A stretch of 64,000 bases of DNA, from contig JBCCRC010000009.1 of the NCBI GenBank assembly GCA_039208375.1, positions 5,517-69,516 on the forward strand, given 5' to 3'. This DNA is from JANQPC01 sp039208375. GTDB taxonomy: Bacteria > Pseudomonadota > Alphaproteobacteria > Rhodobacterales > Rhodobacteraceae. The notes under the pieces were generated by a model. It had not been told where the DNA came from. It saw nothing but the letters and a program-made list of their open reading frames with translations, and ran no database searches. How positions within the stretch are numbered: position 1 is the first letter of the stretch; every line of letters starts with the position of its first letter. A program made the translations under genes and the position numbers. This document shows, piece by piece, positions 25,419 through 34,398 of this stretch.

Positions 25419-26233
25419 CGTTTCAACCGGTTGTTCCCTTCGGCGGTAATGCGGGTTGGGCGTTCTTGCAGCGCACACGCGAATCCCAGGAAGACGCCTT
25501 TCAGCAAAGCGCCGCCCTTCAGCGCGATGTGGCCTATTTCCGCGCGAACATCGGCGGGATCACCAGTGCCGAAGATCTCGTCGATGACCGCCGCCTGCTG
25601 AACGTTGCACTCGGGGCATTCGGGCTGGCTGAGGATATCGACAACAAGTTCTTCATCCGCAAAACGCTCGAAGAGGGAACGCTGCGGGACGACAGCCTTG
25701 CGAACCGTCTTTCCGACAAACGCTACTTCACCATGGCCGAGGCGTTTGGCTTTGATCTGTCGCCCCCCCGGACCGTTGTCGGCGGGTTTGCCGACCCAAT
25801 CGTTCAGGCTTTTCAGGAGCGCTCGTTCGAAGTGGCCGTCGGCAATCAGAACCCCGACATGCGCAGCGCACTCACATTCGCGCGCGATATCGGCGATCTC
25901 GCAGAACGCGGGCTTTCGGGAGAGGCGGCCTGGTTCACGGTGATGGCCACGCCGCCACTACGCACCGTCTTTGAACGCGCCTTTTCCCTTCCGATCGAAA
26001 TCGGAACGCTCGACGTGGATCGCCAGCGTGAAATCTTTGAAGAAAAGGCCAACCAATTTTTCGGAAGCCCGGATGTGGCACAATTCACAGACCCAGAAAA
26101 GCAAGACGAGCTGCTGCGGCGGTTTCTGGCGCAATCGGAGCTGCAGGGCGGCGTTTCGCCCACCACACGAGGGTCCGCCGCGCTTGCAATTCTTCAGGCC
26201 AGCGCAACACCGCAGTTCGGCATCGTGCTTTAG
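25415..26233 (+). CDS. DUF1217 flagellum-associated protein
   Basis: The 272-residue soluble protein matches the DUF1217 pattern found in alphaproteobacterial flagellar clusters: FRANIGGITSAEDLVDDRRL near residue 45, ALGAFGLAEDIDNKFFIRKTL, and a second, similar half later on. No signal peptide or membrane segment is seen. Its job is not known; membership in the flagellin unit suggests it is exported or helps filament assembly. Its stop codon overlaps the fliI stop tail to tail (TTAG, 26230-26233). Confidence 0.8.
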   Translation: MTFQPVVPFGGNAGWAFLQRTRESQEDAFQQSAALQRDVAYFRANIGGITSAEDLVDDRRLLNVALGAFGLAEDIDNKFFIRKTLEEGTLRDDSLANRLSDKRYFTMAEAFGFDLSPPRTVVGGFADPIVQAFQERSFEVAVGNQNPDMRSALTFARDIGDLAERGLSGEAAWFTVMATPPLRTVFERAFSLPIEIGTLDVDRQREIFEEKANQFFGSPDVAQFTDPEKQDELLRRFLAQSELQGGVSPTTRGSAALAILQASATPQFGIVL

Positions 26234-27567
26234 CCCGAAGCGCCCTCGGTATCGGCCCCGGCAAGCAGGGCGGCGAGGGCCGAGAAGCTTTCGCCAACCC
26301 CCTGATGCGCGGTTCGTGACGCAAAGGCTTCGATCTTTGGCCATAGCGCCACCGCCCGATCAGCCGCCGGATCGCCACCGGCCTGATAGAGCCCCGCCTG
26401 CACCATCAACTCCACCTGTTCATAGCTGCCAAGAACCGCGCGCAGATCCGCAATGAGCGCGTTCTCGTCCTGGCTTGCGGCAGCCGGAAGCGCGCGAGAC
26501 ACTGATCTTGGGATGTCCACCGCCGGATAGCGCCCGCGCTCTGCAATCGCACGGTCAAGAATGACATGGCCGTCTAGCACGCCCCGCAGGACGTCTGGCA
26601 CGGTACCGTCCATATCGCCCCCTGCGACGAGCACCGTGAGAACGGCCGTGATGTCGGCCACCCCGTCACCGCCCGGCCCCGCGCGCTCGGCCAAACTGAG
26701 AAGGCGCTGCGCAACCGACGCGGGATATCCACCCAGCGCCGCGGGCTCGCCCGACACCAGCGCGATTTCGCGATGAGCCTCTGCAAAGCGGGTGATGGAA
26801 TCAGCGAGAAGAAGCACATGCCGCCCGGCATCGCGGAAATGCTCTGCCACCGCCATGGCCGCATAGGCGCATCGGCGGCGCACCAACGGCGACCGATCCG
26901 CCGTTGCCGCCACGACAATGGCCCGCGACATGCCCTTCGGCCCCAACACGCGCTCACAAAACTCGCGCAACTCGCGGCCCCGCTCGCCAATCAGGGCCAC
27001 AACGACGAGATCGGCTTCGAGCCCCGTGGCCAGGCGCGCAAGCAGGGTGGATTTGCCAACACCTGCCCCGGCGAAAAGCCCCATGCGCTGGCCCCGTGCA
27101 AGCGGCAAGACCGTATCGAAAAGCGAGAGGCCCGTGGAAAGCCGTGGCCCCAAGCCGCGGCGCGCCGCCGCCTCGGGCGCCGGGCCGATCAGCGGGCGGG
27201 GATCGCGGCCCATAAGCATCGGACCCTTGCCATCGATCGGCCGGCCGGAGGGGTCGACGACGCGCCCGATCCAGTCATCAGACGGCGCAAGCCGCGCGGG
27301 CCCCTCATGGCGCACACGTGCACCGAGCCCGATCCCTTCCGCGCCACCATCGATCAAAACGTTAAGCCGTTCCGGCGCAAGCGCCACGACCTCACCTGAA
27401 AGACCATCCAGATCGGGCAGGGAAACCAGTTGCCCCAGTTCGGCAACCTCCGACAACCCGGTGACCTGAAGCAAACCGCGCTCAACCGCTGCGACGCGGC
27501 CAACACGCCGCACGGGGCGGGAGTTGAAGAGCTGAGCGGCAAGCGTATCAGGATGAAGCAACGCCAT
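26230..27567 (-). CDS. fliI: flagellar export ATPase FliI
   Basis: The 445-residue ATPase resembles F1-beta and powers unloading of substrates at the flagellar type III export gate. Walker A is GAGVGKST (residues 167-174) and Walker B LLLADS (251-256). GERGRELREF and the SVSRALPA segment near residue 365 are typical. It is transcribed alone on the minus strand, divergent from flgB, while fliH lies 16 kb away. Its promoter has the CtrA-like layout at 43 nt. Confidence 0.95.
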   Translation of the reverse strand: MALLHPDTLAAQLFNSRPVRRVGRVAAVERGLLQVTGLSEVAELGQLVSLPDLDGLSGEVVALAPERLNVLIDGGAEGIGLGARVRHEGPARLAPSDDWIGRVVDPSGRPIDGKGPMLMGRDPRPLIGPAPEAAARRGLGPRLSTGLSLFDTVLPLARGQRMGLFAGAGVGKSTLLARLATGLEADLVVVALIGERGRELREFCERVLGPKGMSRAIVVAATADRSPLVRRRCAYAAMAVAEHFRDAGRHVLLLADSITRFAEAHREIALVSGEPAALGGYPASVAQRLLSLAERAGPGGDGVADITAVLTVLVAGGDMDGTVPDVLRGVLDGHVILDRAIAERGRYPAVDIPRSVSRALPAAASQDENALIADLRAVLGSYEQVELMVQAGLYQAGGDPAADRAVALWPKIEAFASRTAHQGVGESFSALAALLAGADTEGASG

Positions 27568-27593
27568 GGGGCCCCCTATTCTGGCTCATCGTT

Positions 27594-27624
27594 TCTTAGG
27601 GAATCACCGTTAAGCCAGTGTTGA
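27594..27624 (-). promoter_or_regulatory. CtrA-like flagellar promoter of fliI
   Basis: Minus strand: TCAA-N7-TTAA (27624-27610), 10 nt, CTAAGA (27599-27594). The proximal edge is 43 nt from the fliI start. The same half-sites could serve flgB in the other direction, but no -10-like hexamer is seen there, and the flgB start is only 23 nt away. Confidence 0.6.
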
Positions 27625-27646
27625 ACAGATCGCGGGAGAAGCCCCG

Positions 27647-28033
27647 GTGCTAGAACAGCCTCGACTAATGCAGTTGGCCTCGGCCATGGCCGAATACGCC
27701 GGCGCGCGGCAGCGGCTTATTGCGGAAAACGTCGCAAATGCCGATACGCCGGGCTACACCGCACGCGATCTGCCAGCCTTCCGCGCCATGCTGGCCGACG
27801 CCCCCTTCGATTTGCGGCGCACACGCAGCGCGCACATGCATGTGGGCGACGTGGCAATGGGCGGGATGGAAGTGCAGGTTGCTGCGGGGGAAGTCGCCCC
27901 AAATGGCAACTCCGTCTCGATTGAAACAGAGATGATGCGCGCGGCAGAGGCGCGCCAGCAGCATGACATGGCAATTGCGGTCTACAAGGGCGCGCTTGAC
28001 CTGATGCGCAGCGCATTGGGCCGGGGGAGGTAG
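27647..28033 (+). CDS. flgB: flagellar proximal rod protein FlgB
   Basis: The 128-residue rod protein has the N-terminal rod motif RLIAENVANADTPGYTARDL and the C-terminal helix typical of axial proteins. It assembles in the periplasmic rod after export. The GTG start heads an operon of nine genes (flgB, flgC, fliE, fliQ, flgF, flgG, flgA, flgH and a FliL-like gene). Confidence 0.92.
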   Translation: MLEQPRLMQLASAMAEYAGARQRLIAENVANADTPGYTARDLPAFRAMLADAPFDLRRTRSAHMHVGDVAMGGMEVQVAAGEVAPNGNSVSIETEMMRAAEARQQHDMAIAVYKGALDLMRSALGRGR

Positions 28034-28039
28034 CGCACC

Positions 28040-28429
28040 ATGGCCTTGCGAGATGCGCTTTCGATCTCTGCCAGTGGTATGGCGGCGCAATCCCAACGTC
28101 TGCGGCACACGGCCGAAAACATCGCCAATGCCGAAACACCAGGATACCGCCGCAAGCAGGTGGCCTTCGAGGCAGAGCTTGTTGCGGGAACGCGCACCGG
28201 AAAGGTGCGAACCGGTCCAGTTGAACTGGATCGCCGCGAGCTGACCCGGACGTATGACCCCGGCCATCCGCTCGCCGATGCAAGCGGCTACCACGAAGGA
28301 TCGAACGTCAATCTGGTAGTCGAAATCGCTGACGCCCGCGAAGCGCAACGGTCTTACGAGGCCAACCTGCGGCTCTTCGATCAGGCGCGGCAGATGTCAC
28401 GGGGCATTTTGGATCTTCTGAGGCGTTAG
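28040..28429 (+). CDS. flgC: flagellar proximal rod protein FlgC
   Basis: The 129-residue protein has the axial-protein N-terminus ALRDALSISASGMAAQSQRL followed by ENIANAETPGYRRK. The C-terminus NVNLVVEIADAREAQRSYEAN matches the usual FlgC ending. It forms part of the proximal rod with FlgB and FlgF. It starts 6 nt after flgB. Confidence 0.93.
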   Translation: MALRDALSISASGMAAQSQRLRHTAENIANAETPGYRRKQVAFEAELVAGTRTGKVRTGPVELDRRELTRTYDPGHPLADASGYHEGSNVNLVVEIADAREAQRSYEANLRLFDQARQMSRGILDLLRR

Positions 28430-28441
28430 GGAGCTGATCGG

Positions 28442-28720
28442 GTGGACATTTCCTCAACATTCGCAGCCCGCGGGTATGCGGCAACAAGAATTGCAACAGA
28501 GCCGGAGGTTGCCGGCGAGTCGCTCACATCAGTGGCAAGTGACTTCGCCCAAACCCTGCAGGATCGAGAAGTCGAAGCGGTTGACGCGCTTGCATCTCAG
28601 CCTGACCCCCTTTCCCTGGTGCAGGCCCTTGCCGAAACGCAGTTGGCCGTGGAAACGGCGGTTACAGTGCGCGATCGCGTGGTTGAGGCTTATCAGGAAA
28701 TTCTCAGGATGCCGGTCTAG
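28442..28720 (+). CDS. fliE: flagellar hook-basal body protein FliE
   Basis: The 92-residue protein joins the MS ring or export gate to the rod. The C-terminal part ALAETQLAVETAVTVRDRVV followed by EAYQEILRMPV is the standard FliE signature. The start is GTG, and length fits the family. It is in the flgB operon. Confidence 0.9.
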   Translation: MDISSTFAARGYAATRIATEPEVAGESLTSVASDFAQTLQDREVEAVDALASQPDPLSLVQALAETQLAVETAVTVRDRVVEAYQEILRMPV

Positions 28721-28726
28721 CATCCG

Positions 28727-28993
28727 GTGTCTGAAACCCTGTTTTACGACGTGATGCGGCAAGGCCTTTGGGTGTCTGTTCTGATGTCAACGCCGATCCT
28801 CGGCGTGGCGTTGGCAACGGGCCTCGCGATCGGCCTCTTTCAGGCGCTCACTTCGATCCAGGAAATGACGCTGACCTTTGTGCCCAAGCTTCTCGCCATG
28901 GTCGCCGTGTTCTGGGCCACCATGGCGTTCATGACCGAGCTTCTAACGGCATTCTTTAGGCGCGATATCGTGCCCGCAATTCTGGCAAGCTGA
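28727..28993 (+). CDS. fliQ: flagellar export gate protein FliQ
   Basis: The 88-residue inner-membrane protein has two hydrophobic helices (about residues 14-38 and 50-72) with the FliQ pattern ATGLAIGLFQALTSIQEMTL between them. It forms the export gate core with FliP and FliR. The GTG start follows the fliE stop by 6 nt. Its stop overlaps the flgF start by one base. Confidence 0.94.
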   Translation: MSETLFYDVMRQGLWVSVLMSTPILGVALATGLAIGLFQALTSIQEMTLTFVPKLLAMVAVFWATMAFMTELLTAFFRRDIVPAILAS

Positions 28994-29715
28994 TGGATAC
29001 GACTGGCTACACAACACTCGCACGGCAAAGCGGCCTTCTCAACAACATGCAGGCGGTGGCCAACAACATGGCCAACCTGTCCACAACCGGTTACCGCCGC
29101 GAGCGTGTCATTTTCACCGAATTCGTGGCGTCCACGGGCACAGCGACGCCATCGCTTTCGATGGCCGCCGCACGCGCCCGCGATACGGACATGACTCAGG
29201 CGCCGCTTCGCCAAACGGGCGGAACGCTTGACCTGGCCATCGAGGGCCCCGGCTTCTTCCTCGTCGACACTCCCGACGGCGTAGCGCTCACTCGGGCGGG
29301 CACGTTTACGCTACTGCCCGACGGGCGGCTTGCCACGCCGCAAGGCTTTCCCCTGCTCGACGCAGGGGGCGCAGCGATCCAAGTCCCAGGGCCCGGCGCC
29401 GCTATCGCCGTTGCACAGGATGGAACCGTCTCTTCCGATGGCCAGCCATTGGCCCAGATCGGGTTGTGGGACAATCCTGGCCCAACGCCCCCAGCGCGGC
29501 GCGATGGCGTGATGTTCCGCCCCGATGGCGCCCCGATCCCGGCCGAACCCGGGGCCCGCATCCTCCAGGGTTTTGTGGAAGAGGCAAACGTTAATCCGAT
29601 AACGGAAATGGCCCGCATGATCGAAGTGCAGCGCGCTTATGAGCTTGGGCAGGGCCTTTTGGACCGTGAGGATGAACGCATCCGCGCGGTGATCCGCACC
29701 TTGGCACAACAGTAG
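28993..29715 (+). CDS. flgF: flagellar proximal rod protein FlgF
   Basis: The 240-residue axial protein contains NNMANLSTTGYRRERVIF near the N-terminus and ends with NVNPITEMARMIEVQRAYE followed by LGQGLL. It has the mid-protein flagellar basal body rod motif (DLAIEGPGFFLVDTPDGVALTR). It completes the proximal rod before FlgG. It begins at the last base of the fliQ stop codon. Confidence 0.92.
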   Translation: MDTTGYTTLARQSGLLNNMQAVANNMANLSTTGYRRERVIFTEFVASTGTATPSLSMAAARARDTDMTQAPLRQTGGTLDLAIEGPGFFLVDTPDGVALTRAGTFTLLPDGRLATPQGFPLLDAGGAAIQVPGPGAAIAVAQDGTVSSDGQPLAQIGLWDNPGPTPPARRDGVMFRPDGAPIPAEPGARILQGFVEEANVNPITEMARMIEVQRAYELGQGLLDREDERIRAVIRTLAQQ

Positions 29716-29724
29716 GGACAAACC

Positions 29725-30510
29725 ATGCAAGCGCTCCAGATAGCCGCGACCGGAATGACTGCACAACAGACCCGCGTTGCGGTCATTTCCAACAACCTCT
29801 CGAATATGAGCACGACGGGCTACAATCCGCGGCGGGCGGAGTTTGCCGATCTGCTCTATCAGCAGGTTGCCCGGCCCGGCACCGTGAACGCCAACAACGG
29901 AACCGTCCTGCCCACCGGCGTACAAATCGGCCTTGGCGTGCGGTCGGCGGCCGTTTCAGTGGATGTCATGCAAGGCTCTTTGGCCGCAACCGGAGGCGAT
30001 CTTGATATCGCTATCGAGGGCCTGGGATTTATTGAAGTGACATTGCCCTCTGGCATTTCGGCCTATACCCGCGATGGGGCCCTGAAACGCTCTGCCGAAG
30101 GCCAGATCGTCACGTCAGACGGCAATCCGCTGGTGCCCGACATTACAATCCCGGAAGACGCGCGCTCGGTGACGATCAATGCAGATGGAGAGGTCTTTGC
30201 CTACTTTGACGATCAGGTGGCCGCGCAAGAGCTTGGCCAGATCACGCTGGCGGGCTTTACCAACGTCAAGGGTCTAGAAGCGATCGGATCAAACCTGTTT
30301 CTTGAAACCGAGGCGTCGGGCCCCGCGTTTGTGTCGGAGCCCGGAACCGATGGCTTGGGCACGGTACGGCAAGGTTTTCTCGAGGAAAGCGCCGTCGATC
30401 CTGTGCGCGAGATCACTGAACTGATCAAGGCGCAACGCGGCTACGAGCTGAACGCCAAAGTTATCACTGCCGCAGACCAGATGCTCGGCGCAACAACACA
30501 GCTGCGATGA
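29725..30510 (+). CDS. flgG: flagellar distal rod protein FlgG
   Basis: The 261-residue distal rod protein begins MQALQIAATGMTAQQTRV and contains SNNLSNMSTTGYNPRRAEFADLLYQ, the FlgG-specific rod region. It ends EITELIKAQRGYELNAKVI followed by TAADQMLGATTQLR. It assembles through the P and L rings encoded in the same region. Its stop codon overlaps the flgA start. Confidence 0.95.
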   Translation: MQALQIAATGMTAQQTRVAVISNNLSNMSTTGYNPRRAEFADLLYQQVARPGTVNANNGTVLPTGVQIGLGVRSAAVSVDVMQGSLAATGGDLDIAIEGLGFIEVTLPSGISAYTRDGALKRSAEGQIVTSDGNPLVPDITIPEDARSVTINADGEVFAYFDDQVAAQELGQITLAGFTNVKGLEAIGSNLFLETEASGPAFVSEPGTDGLGTVRQGFLEESAVDPVREITELIKAQRGYELNAKVITAADQMLGATTQLR

Positions 30511-30938
30511 TGCGGGCCCACGCTTTAGCGGCGGCACTCGGCGGCTTTTTCGCCGGCCCGGCCTGCGCCGCGGAAACCCTGTATGCCACGCGCACGATCC
30601 CCGCCCGCGCGATCATCGCGCCCGGCGATGTGGACCTTCGATCGCCCGACGTTCCCGGCGCGCTCACCGACGCGTCCTTGGCCATCGGCTATGAGGCGCA
30701 GATCGTGATCTATGCCGGGCGCCCCCTGCGCGCGAGAGATCTTGCCCCACCGGCCCTTGTAGAACGCAATGATATCGTCACGCTCACCTACCGCGCCGGC
30801 ACATTGGAGATTATCGCCGAAGGCCGCGCGCTCGGCCGCGGGCCCGAAGGCGCCCGGATCCCGGTGATGAACCTTGCCTCGCGCACCACGGTGACGGCCA
30901 CGGTGATCGGGCCATCGCATTTGCGGGTGGGGGAGTAA
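30507..30938 (+). CDS. flgA: P-ring assembly chaperone FlgA
   Basis: The 143-residue periplasmic protein has a signal peptide (cleavage probably after ACA near residue 22). An SAF-like domain follows, with IPARAIIAPGDVDLR and the C-terminal GARIPVMNLASRTTVTATVI. FlgA helps FlgI polymerise into the P ring. It is shorter than enterobacterial FlgA because it lacks the extra N-terminal domain, as usual in alphaproteobacteria. Two ATG codons in a row offer the start. Confidence 0.87.
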   Translation: MMRAHALAAALGGFFAGPACAAETLYATRTIPARAIIAPGDVDLRSPDVPGALTDASLAIGYEAQIVIYAGRPLRARDLAPPALVERNDIVTLTYRAGTLEIIAEGRALGRGPEGARIPVMNLASRTTVTATVIGPSHLRVGE

Positions 30939-30944
30939 CCTGCC

Positions 30945-31676
30945 GTGTTGCCCAACGCACTCCTTCGAAGCCTTTGCGCCGTCGCTGCCGCCTTCTTCAC
31001 GGTTGGCTGCGCCGATCTCAGCTCCATCGGAAAAACACCGCCTTTCACGCCCATCAACAACGGGCTTGAACATCAGGCGATGCAAGTACCGGCAAACGTA
31101 AACACCGCGCGCGCGTCGGGCCCCTCGCTTTGGACAGCTGGCCGCGGATCACTATTGGGCGACAGGCGGGCCAGCTCACAAGGCGACATTCTCACTGTTG
31201 TGATCGAAATCGACGAAAGCGCGGAGATCTCGAACAGCACCGAACGCAGCCGCAATGGCAGCGAAAACCTATCTGTGCCAAACCTTCTGGGGCTTCCAGG
31301 GCTGATCGACGGCCTTTTGCCCGGGGACGGCACCCTTGCCGATGCCGTAGATGCACAGGGCAGTTCCCGCTCATCCGGAGATGGCAGCGTCCGGCGCAAC
31401 GAAGAGCTTGCCTTGCGCGTGGCGGCAACGGTGCTCGACGTTCTGCCAAACGGTGTATTGCGCATCCGCGGCTCACAGGAAGTGCGCGTGAACTTCGAGA
31501 TCCGCGAACTTCTCGTCGATGGCTACGTGCGGCCCGAAGACATCTCACGCCGCAACGAAATCACCTATGACAAAATCGCCTCGGCCCGGATATCCTACGG
31601 CGGTCGGGGGCAGATCACAGCGGTGCAACAGCCTCGCTACGGCCAGCAAGTGGCCGATATCGTGCTGCCGTTCTGA
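30945..31676 (+). CDS. flgH: flagellar L-ring protein FlgH
   Basis: The 243-residue outer-membrane lipoprotein forms the L ring. The signal peptide ends in FFTVGC, with the lipidated Cys at residue 22; the -3 residue is Thr rather than the common Leu. LWTAGRGSLLGDRRASSQGD followed by ILTVVIEIDE is the conserved FlgH core, and NEITYDKIASARISYGGRG is near the end. The GTG start follows flgA by 6 nt. The stop overlaps the following gene by one base. Confidence 0.94.
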   Translation: MLPNALLRSLCAVAAAFFTVGCADLSSIGKTPPFTPINNGLEHQAMQVPANVNTARASGPSLWTAGRGSLLGDRRASSQGDILTVVIEIDESAEISNSTERSRNGSENLSVPNLLGLPGLIDGLLPGDGTLADAVDAQGSSRSSGDGSVRRNEELALRVAATVLDVLPNGVLRIRGSQEVRVNFEIRELLVDGYVRPEDISRRNEITYDKIASARISYGGRGQITAVQQPRYGQQVADIVLPF

Positions 31677-32176
31677 TGCATTTGATCCTGCCCCTTATCC
31701 TCGCGCTCATTGGGCTCGGGGCCGGGATCGGCGCCGGGCTTCTTCTCACGCCGGCGCCTGACCTGCCCGCGGCCGAAGAGGGCGGCGATAGCGCGGACGA
31801 ACGCGAGGGGGAGGGTGCCACGGGCGGCAACGGGCAAGAGATCGATGGCGATCTTCTCGAATACGCAAGCCTCAGCAATCAGTTCGTGATCCCGGTCGTG
31901 AAAAATGATCGTATCGATTCGCTCGTTGTGCTCTCGCTCACACTCGAAGTTGCGCCGGGCGCCACGCCCACCGTGTTTCAGCGCGAACCACGCTTACGGG
32001 ACGGGTTTCTCAGGGTGATGTTCGACCATGCAAATATCGGCGGATTTGACACGAGCTTCACCCAATCTGGCAACTTGACGATCTTGCGCGCGGGGCTGCT
32101 CGATGTGGCGCGCGCCGTGCTTGGCGATGAGGTGCAGGATGTACTCATCACGGACATTCTGCGTCAGGAAGTGTGA
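31676..32176 (+). CDS. second FliL-like flagellar membrane protein
   Basis: The 166-residue protein has one N-terminal membrane helix (residues 3-26) and an acidic linker of about 30 residues. A FliL-like periplasmic domain follows (NQFVIPVVKNDRIDSLVVLS, then LRAGLLDVARAVLGDEVQDV and LITDILRQEV). FliL proteins surround the stator near the MS ring. The window holds a second, more typical FliL at 41605-42084, so this is a paralogue placed with the L-ring gene. Its 3' end overlaps the opposite-strand gene by 13 nt. Confidence 0.7.
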   Translation: MHLILPLILALIGLGAGIGAGLLLTPAPDLPAAEEGGDSADEREGEGATGGNGQEIDGDLLEYASLSNQFVIPVVKNDRIDSLVVLSLTLEVAPGATPTVFQREPRLRDGFLRVMFDHANIGGFDTSFTQSGNLTILRAGLLDVARAVLGDEVQDVLITDILRQEV

Positions 32177-32526
32177 CGGCGGCGCCGGGCGGCGGCCGCA
32201 CCCGCGACGGCGCGTACATGTAGCTGCTCCAACGCGGCCCGGCGCCCGATTGCGGTGCGAAGCGCGGATATCAGCCCAGCGTGGTCCACCCGCAGTCGGG
32301 CAATCTCCCGTTGCAGCGCCGCCAATCGTTCCGGTCGGGCCGCGAGGGACTTGAGCGCGCCGAGCGCGCCGTCAGGGTCAGATGGCAGCGTGATCTGCTC
32401 AAGTTGTCTGGCCGCCTCGACCCGTCGCGCCAAACACCGTGCCGCCACGGCAAGGTCCGACCGTGCGCGCAGCTCCGATGCGTGCGCGACGGCAACCAGG
32501 CGTTCAAGCCGCGCCACATCGTTCAT
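32164..32526 (-). CDS. small coiled-coil protein next to flhB (possibly FliJ-like)
   Basis: The 120-residue product is almost wholly helical and rich in Ala, Arg and Leu. It starts MNDVARLERLVAVAHASELR, with heptad-like repeats through residue 100 and an Arg-rich tail. That size and pattern fit the export chaperone FliJ, which otherwise is missing from the cluster, but sequence similarity is too weak to assert it. The ATG at 32526 lies 7 nt after the flhB stop; a longer frame inside flhB was rejected. It is the last gene of the long minus-strand operon beginning at fliL. Confidence 0.6.
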   Translation of the reverse strand: MNDVARLERLVAVAHASELRARSDLAVAARCLARRVEAARQLEQITLPSDPDGALGALKSLAARPERLAALQREIARLRVDHAGLISALRTAIGRRAALEQLHVRAVAGAAAARRRRHTS

Positions 32527-32533
32527 CGCCCGC

Positions 32534-33625
32534 TCACCGCCGGCGGGCCCGGCGCAGGATGGCATCGGCAAACCGGATCGCAGCCGCAACGGCACGGTAG
32601 TGCTCTGGCGGGATCTGAGCGCCAATCTCAACCGTGGCGTAGAGCGCCCGCGCGGTTGGCGGATCAAAACGGATCGGCACACCGGCCTCGGACGCCACCG
32701 CACGGATCCGCGCGGCCACCAGATCGGTGCCCTTCGCCACGCAAACCGGCGCCGTCTTCTGCCGGCGGTCCCAAGCCAGCGCCACCGCATAGTGGCGGGG
32801 GTTGACGATCACCACGCTGGCCCCCGGCACCTCGTCAAGCATCCGGTTCGTGGCGATATCCATTGCACGCTCGCGCCGCCGCGCCTTGAGTGCCGGATCG
32901 CCCTCGTTTTGCTTCACTTCTTCTTCGATCTCACGCCGCGACATGCGGTTTTTCCGGATGTGTTCCGCCCGCTGCCACGCGTAGTCGACAACCGCGATCG
33001 CGCTGGCCACGATCACGACAACAGCCAAGAACCGCCGCGATACCTCAAGCATCGCGACGGTGGCCTGGGCTGGGGTAGTCGCAAGCGTGGCCAGAATCAG
33101 AGGCAGCTCCCATAGAATGAAACCACCCAGGCAAGCGGAAAAGATGATCAACTTGACCGTGCTCTTGGCAAATTCGAATAGGCCCCCGCGCCCAAATTTT
33201 TGTTTTGCCCCCTCAATCGGCGAGATGCGCGAGATCTTGGGCTTGAGCTTCTCGCCCGCAAAAATGAATGCCTGCTGAACGATCACGCCCAACAGCGCGG
33301 CGAGAAAGGGAAGCCCAAACCACGGTGCAAGGGTTGGCAGCAGCGCCAGTGTCACCGGCGCCAGAGCCACCGCAGCGGAGCCGTCAAAGGTGTTGTGGGC
33401 CAGGGCGTTGGCGTCTTCGATCATATGGGCGAGGATGGACGTAATACCGGCCAGGGCACCGCCGCCGAAGGCCACCGCCGCCAAAAGGAGCCCGGCATAA
33501 CCCGCCGCCGCCGTGAGATCTGCCGAGCGCGGCACGTCACCTTTGCGCCGCGCCTCTTCGAGCCGCTTGGGCGTTGGGTCAAACGGCTTGTCGGCGTTGT
33601 CCTCCTCTTCGCCCTCGGCCATCAT
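32534..33625 (-). CDS. flhB: flagellar export switch protein FlhB
   Basis: The 363-residue protein has an N-terminal KPFDPTPKRLEEARRKGDVPRS stretch, four membrane segments (about residues 40-215) and a cytoplasmic domain. FlhB sets export specificity after self-cleavage at N-P in the NPTH motif; here the motif reads NPRH (residues 275-278), followed by YAVAL as usual. It overlaps fliR by 4 nt. Either of two consecutive ATG codons may be the start. Confidence 0.94.
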   Translation of the reverse strand: MMAEGEEEDNADKPFDPTPKRLEEARRKGDVPRSADLTAAAGYAGLLLAAVAFGGGALAGITSILAHMIEDANALAHNTFDGSAAVALAPVTLALLPTLAPWFGLPFLAALLGVIVQQAFIFAGEKLKPKISRISPIEGAKQKFGRGGLFEFAKSTVKLIIFSACLGGFILWELPLILATLATTPAQATVAMLEVSRRFLAVVVIVASAIAVVDYAWQRAEHIRKNRMSRREIEEEVKQNEGDPALKARRRERAMDIATNRMLDEVPGASVVIVNPRHYAVALAWDRRQKTAPVCVAKGTDLVAARIRAVASEAGVPIRFDPPTARALYATVEIGAQIPPEHYRAVAAAIRFADAILRRARRR

Positions 33626-34398
33626 CCGCCCCCGAATGGCGCGAAGAGCAAACCATCAAGTGCGGCGTTCCACGTCTCCAGCATATACGGTGCCGTGAGC
33701 CAAAGCACGAGAAGGCCGCCCGCCGTAATCGCAGGGGCGCCGACAAAAGCCACCATAAGCTGGGGCATGGCCCGATTGATCGCACCGAGAGCCAGATTGT
33801 AAACGAGGGAAGCGATCACGAAGGGTGCGGCGAGGGAAAACGCGAGGGCAAGTGCACCTGCCACCTGAGCCACACCCCAATCGGCCAGCCTGTCGGCCGC
33901 AATCGGCACGCCCTGAGGCAAAATCCGGTAGGTTTCCACAAACGCGGCAACGAGCTTCACGTGCAGCCCGGTCAGCGTGGCCAGCGCCAGCCCGCCAACC
34001 ACGAGGAGGTGAGACATGGCGGGCTGCGGATCAACACTAGCTCCGCCCAGAAGCTGGGACAGGGATACGACGTTGGCCGCAATCGTGCCCGCCATCTGCA
34101 AGGTCACAACGGCCAGACGCAGGGAAATGCCGAACGCAAGGCCTGCGACGACCTCGATCCCGGCCGCCGCAACATAGGCGGGTGGCGCAGGGGGCGGTGC
34201 CGGCGCGCCCGGCAGAATGATCGGGGTGACAAGAACGGTGAGTGAGAGCGAGAGCCCAAGACGAACGCGCACGGGCACAGTGCGTTCGCCGAAGGCGGGA
34301 AGCAGCGCCATCGCAGCCCCAATTCTGAGAAACACCAAGAATCCGGCGGCCAGCGAAACTTGTGCAGCGCCAAGCACGTCAGCAAGCGCGGCGCTCAT
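33622..34398 (-). CDS. fliR: flagellar export gate protein FliR
   Basis: The 258-residue inner-membrane protein has about six hydrophobic helices and the FliR/SpaR pattern: FLRIGAAMALLPAFGERTVPVRVRL, cut here at family positions 23-47, and a LVYNLALGAINRAMPQLMV segment in the second half. It builds the export gate with FliP and FliQ. It overlaps both flhA and flhB by 4 nt. Confidence 0.93.
   Translation of the reverse strand: MSAALADVLGAAQVSLAAGFLVFLRIGAAMALLPAFGERTVPVRVRLGLSLSLTVLVTPIILPGAPAPPPAPPAYVAAAGIEVVAGLAFGISLRLAVVTLQMAGTIAANVVSLSQLLGGASVDPQPAMSHLLVVGGLALATLTGLHVKLVAAFVETYRILPQGVPIAADRLADWGVAQVAGALALAFSLAAPFVIASLVYNLALGAINRAMPQLMVAFVGAPAITAGGLLVLWLTAPYMLETWNAALDGLLFAPFGGG

Noticed and set aside
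27594..27647. The fliI promoter element as a promoter for flgB as well
   Set aside because: In the plus direction the position of the -10-like hexamer is GGAGAA, which overlaps the flgB ribosome site; no hexamer with TA is present. The half-sites may still bind a regulator for flgB.
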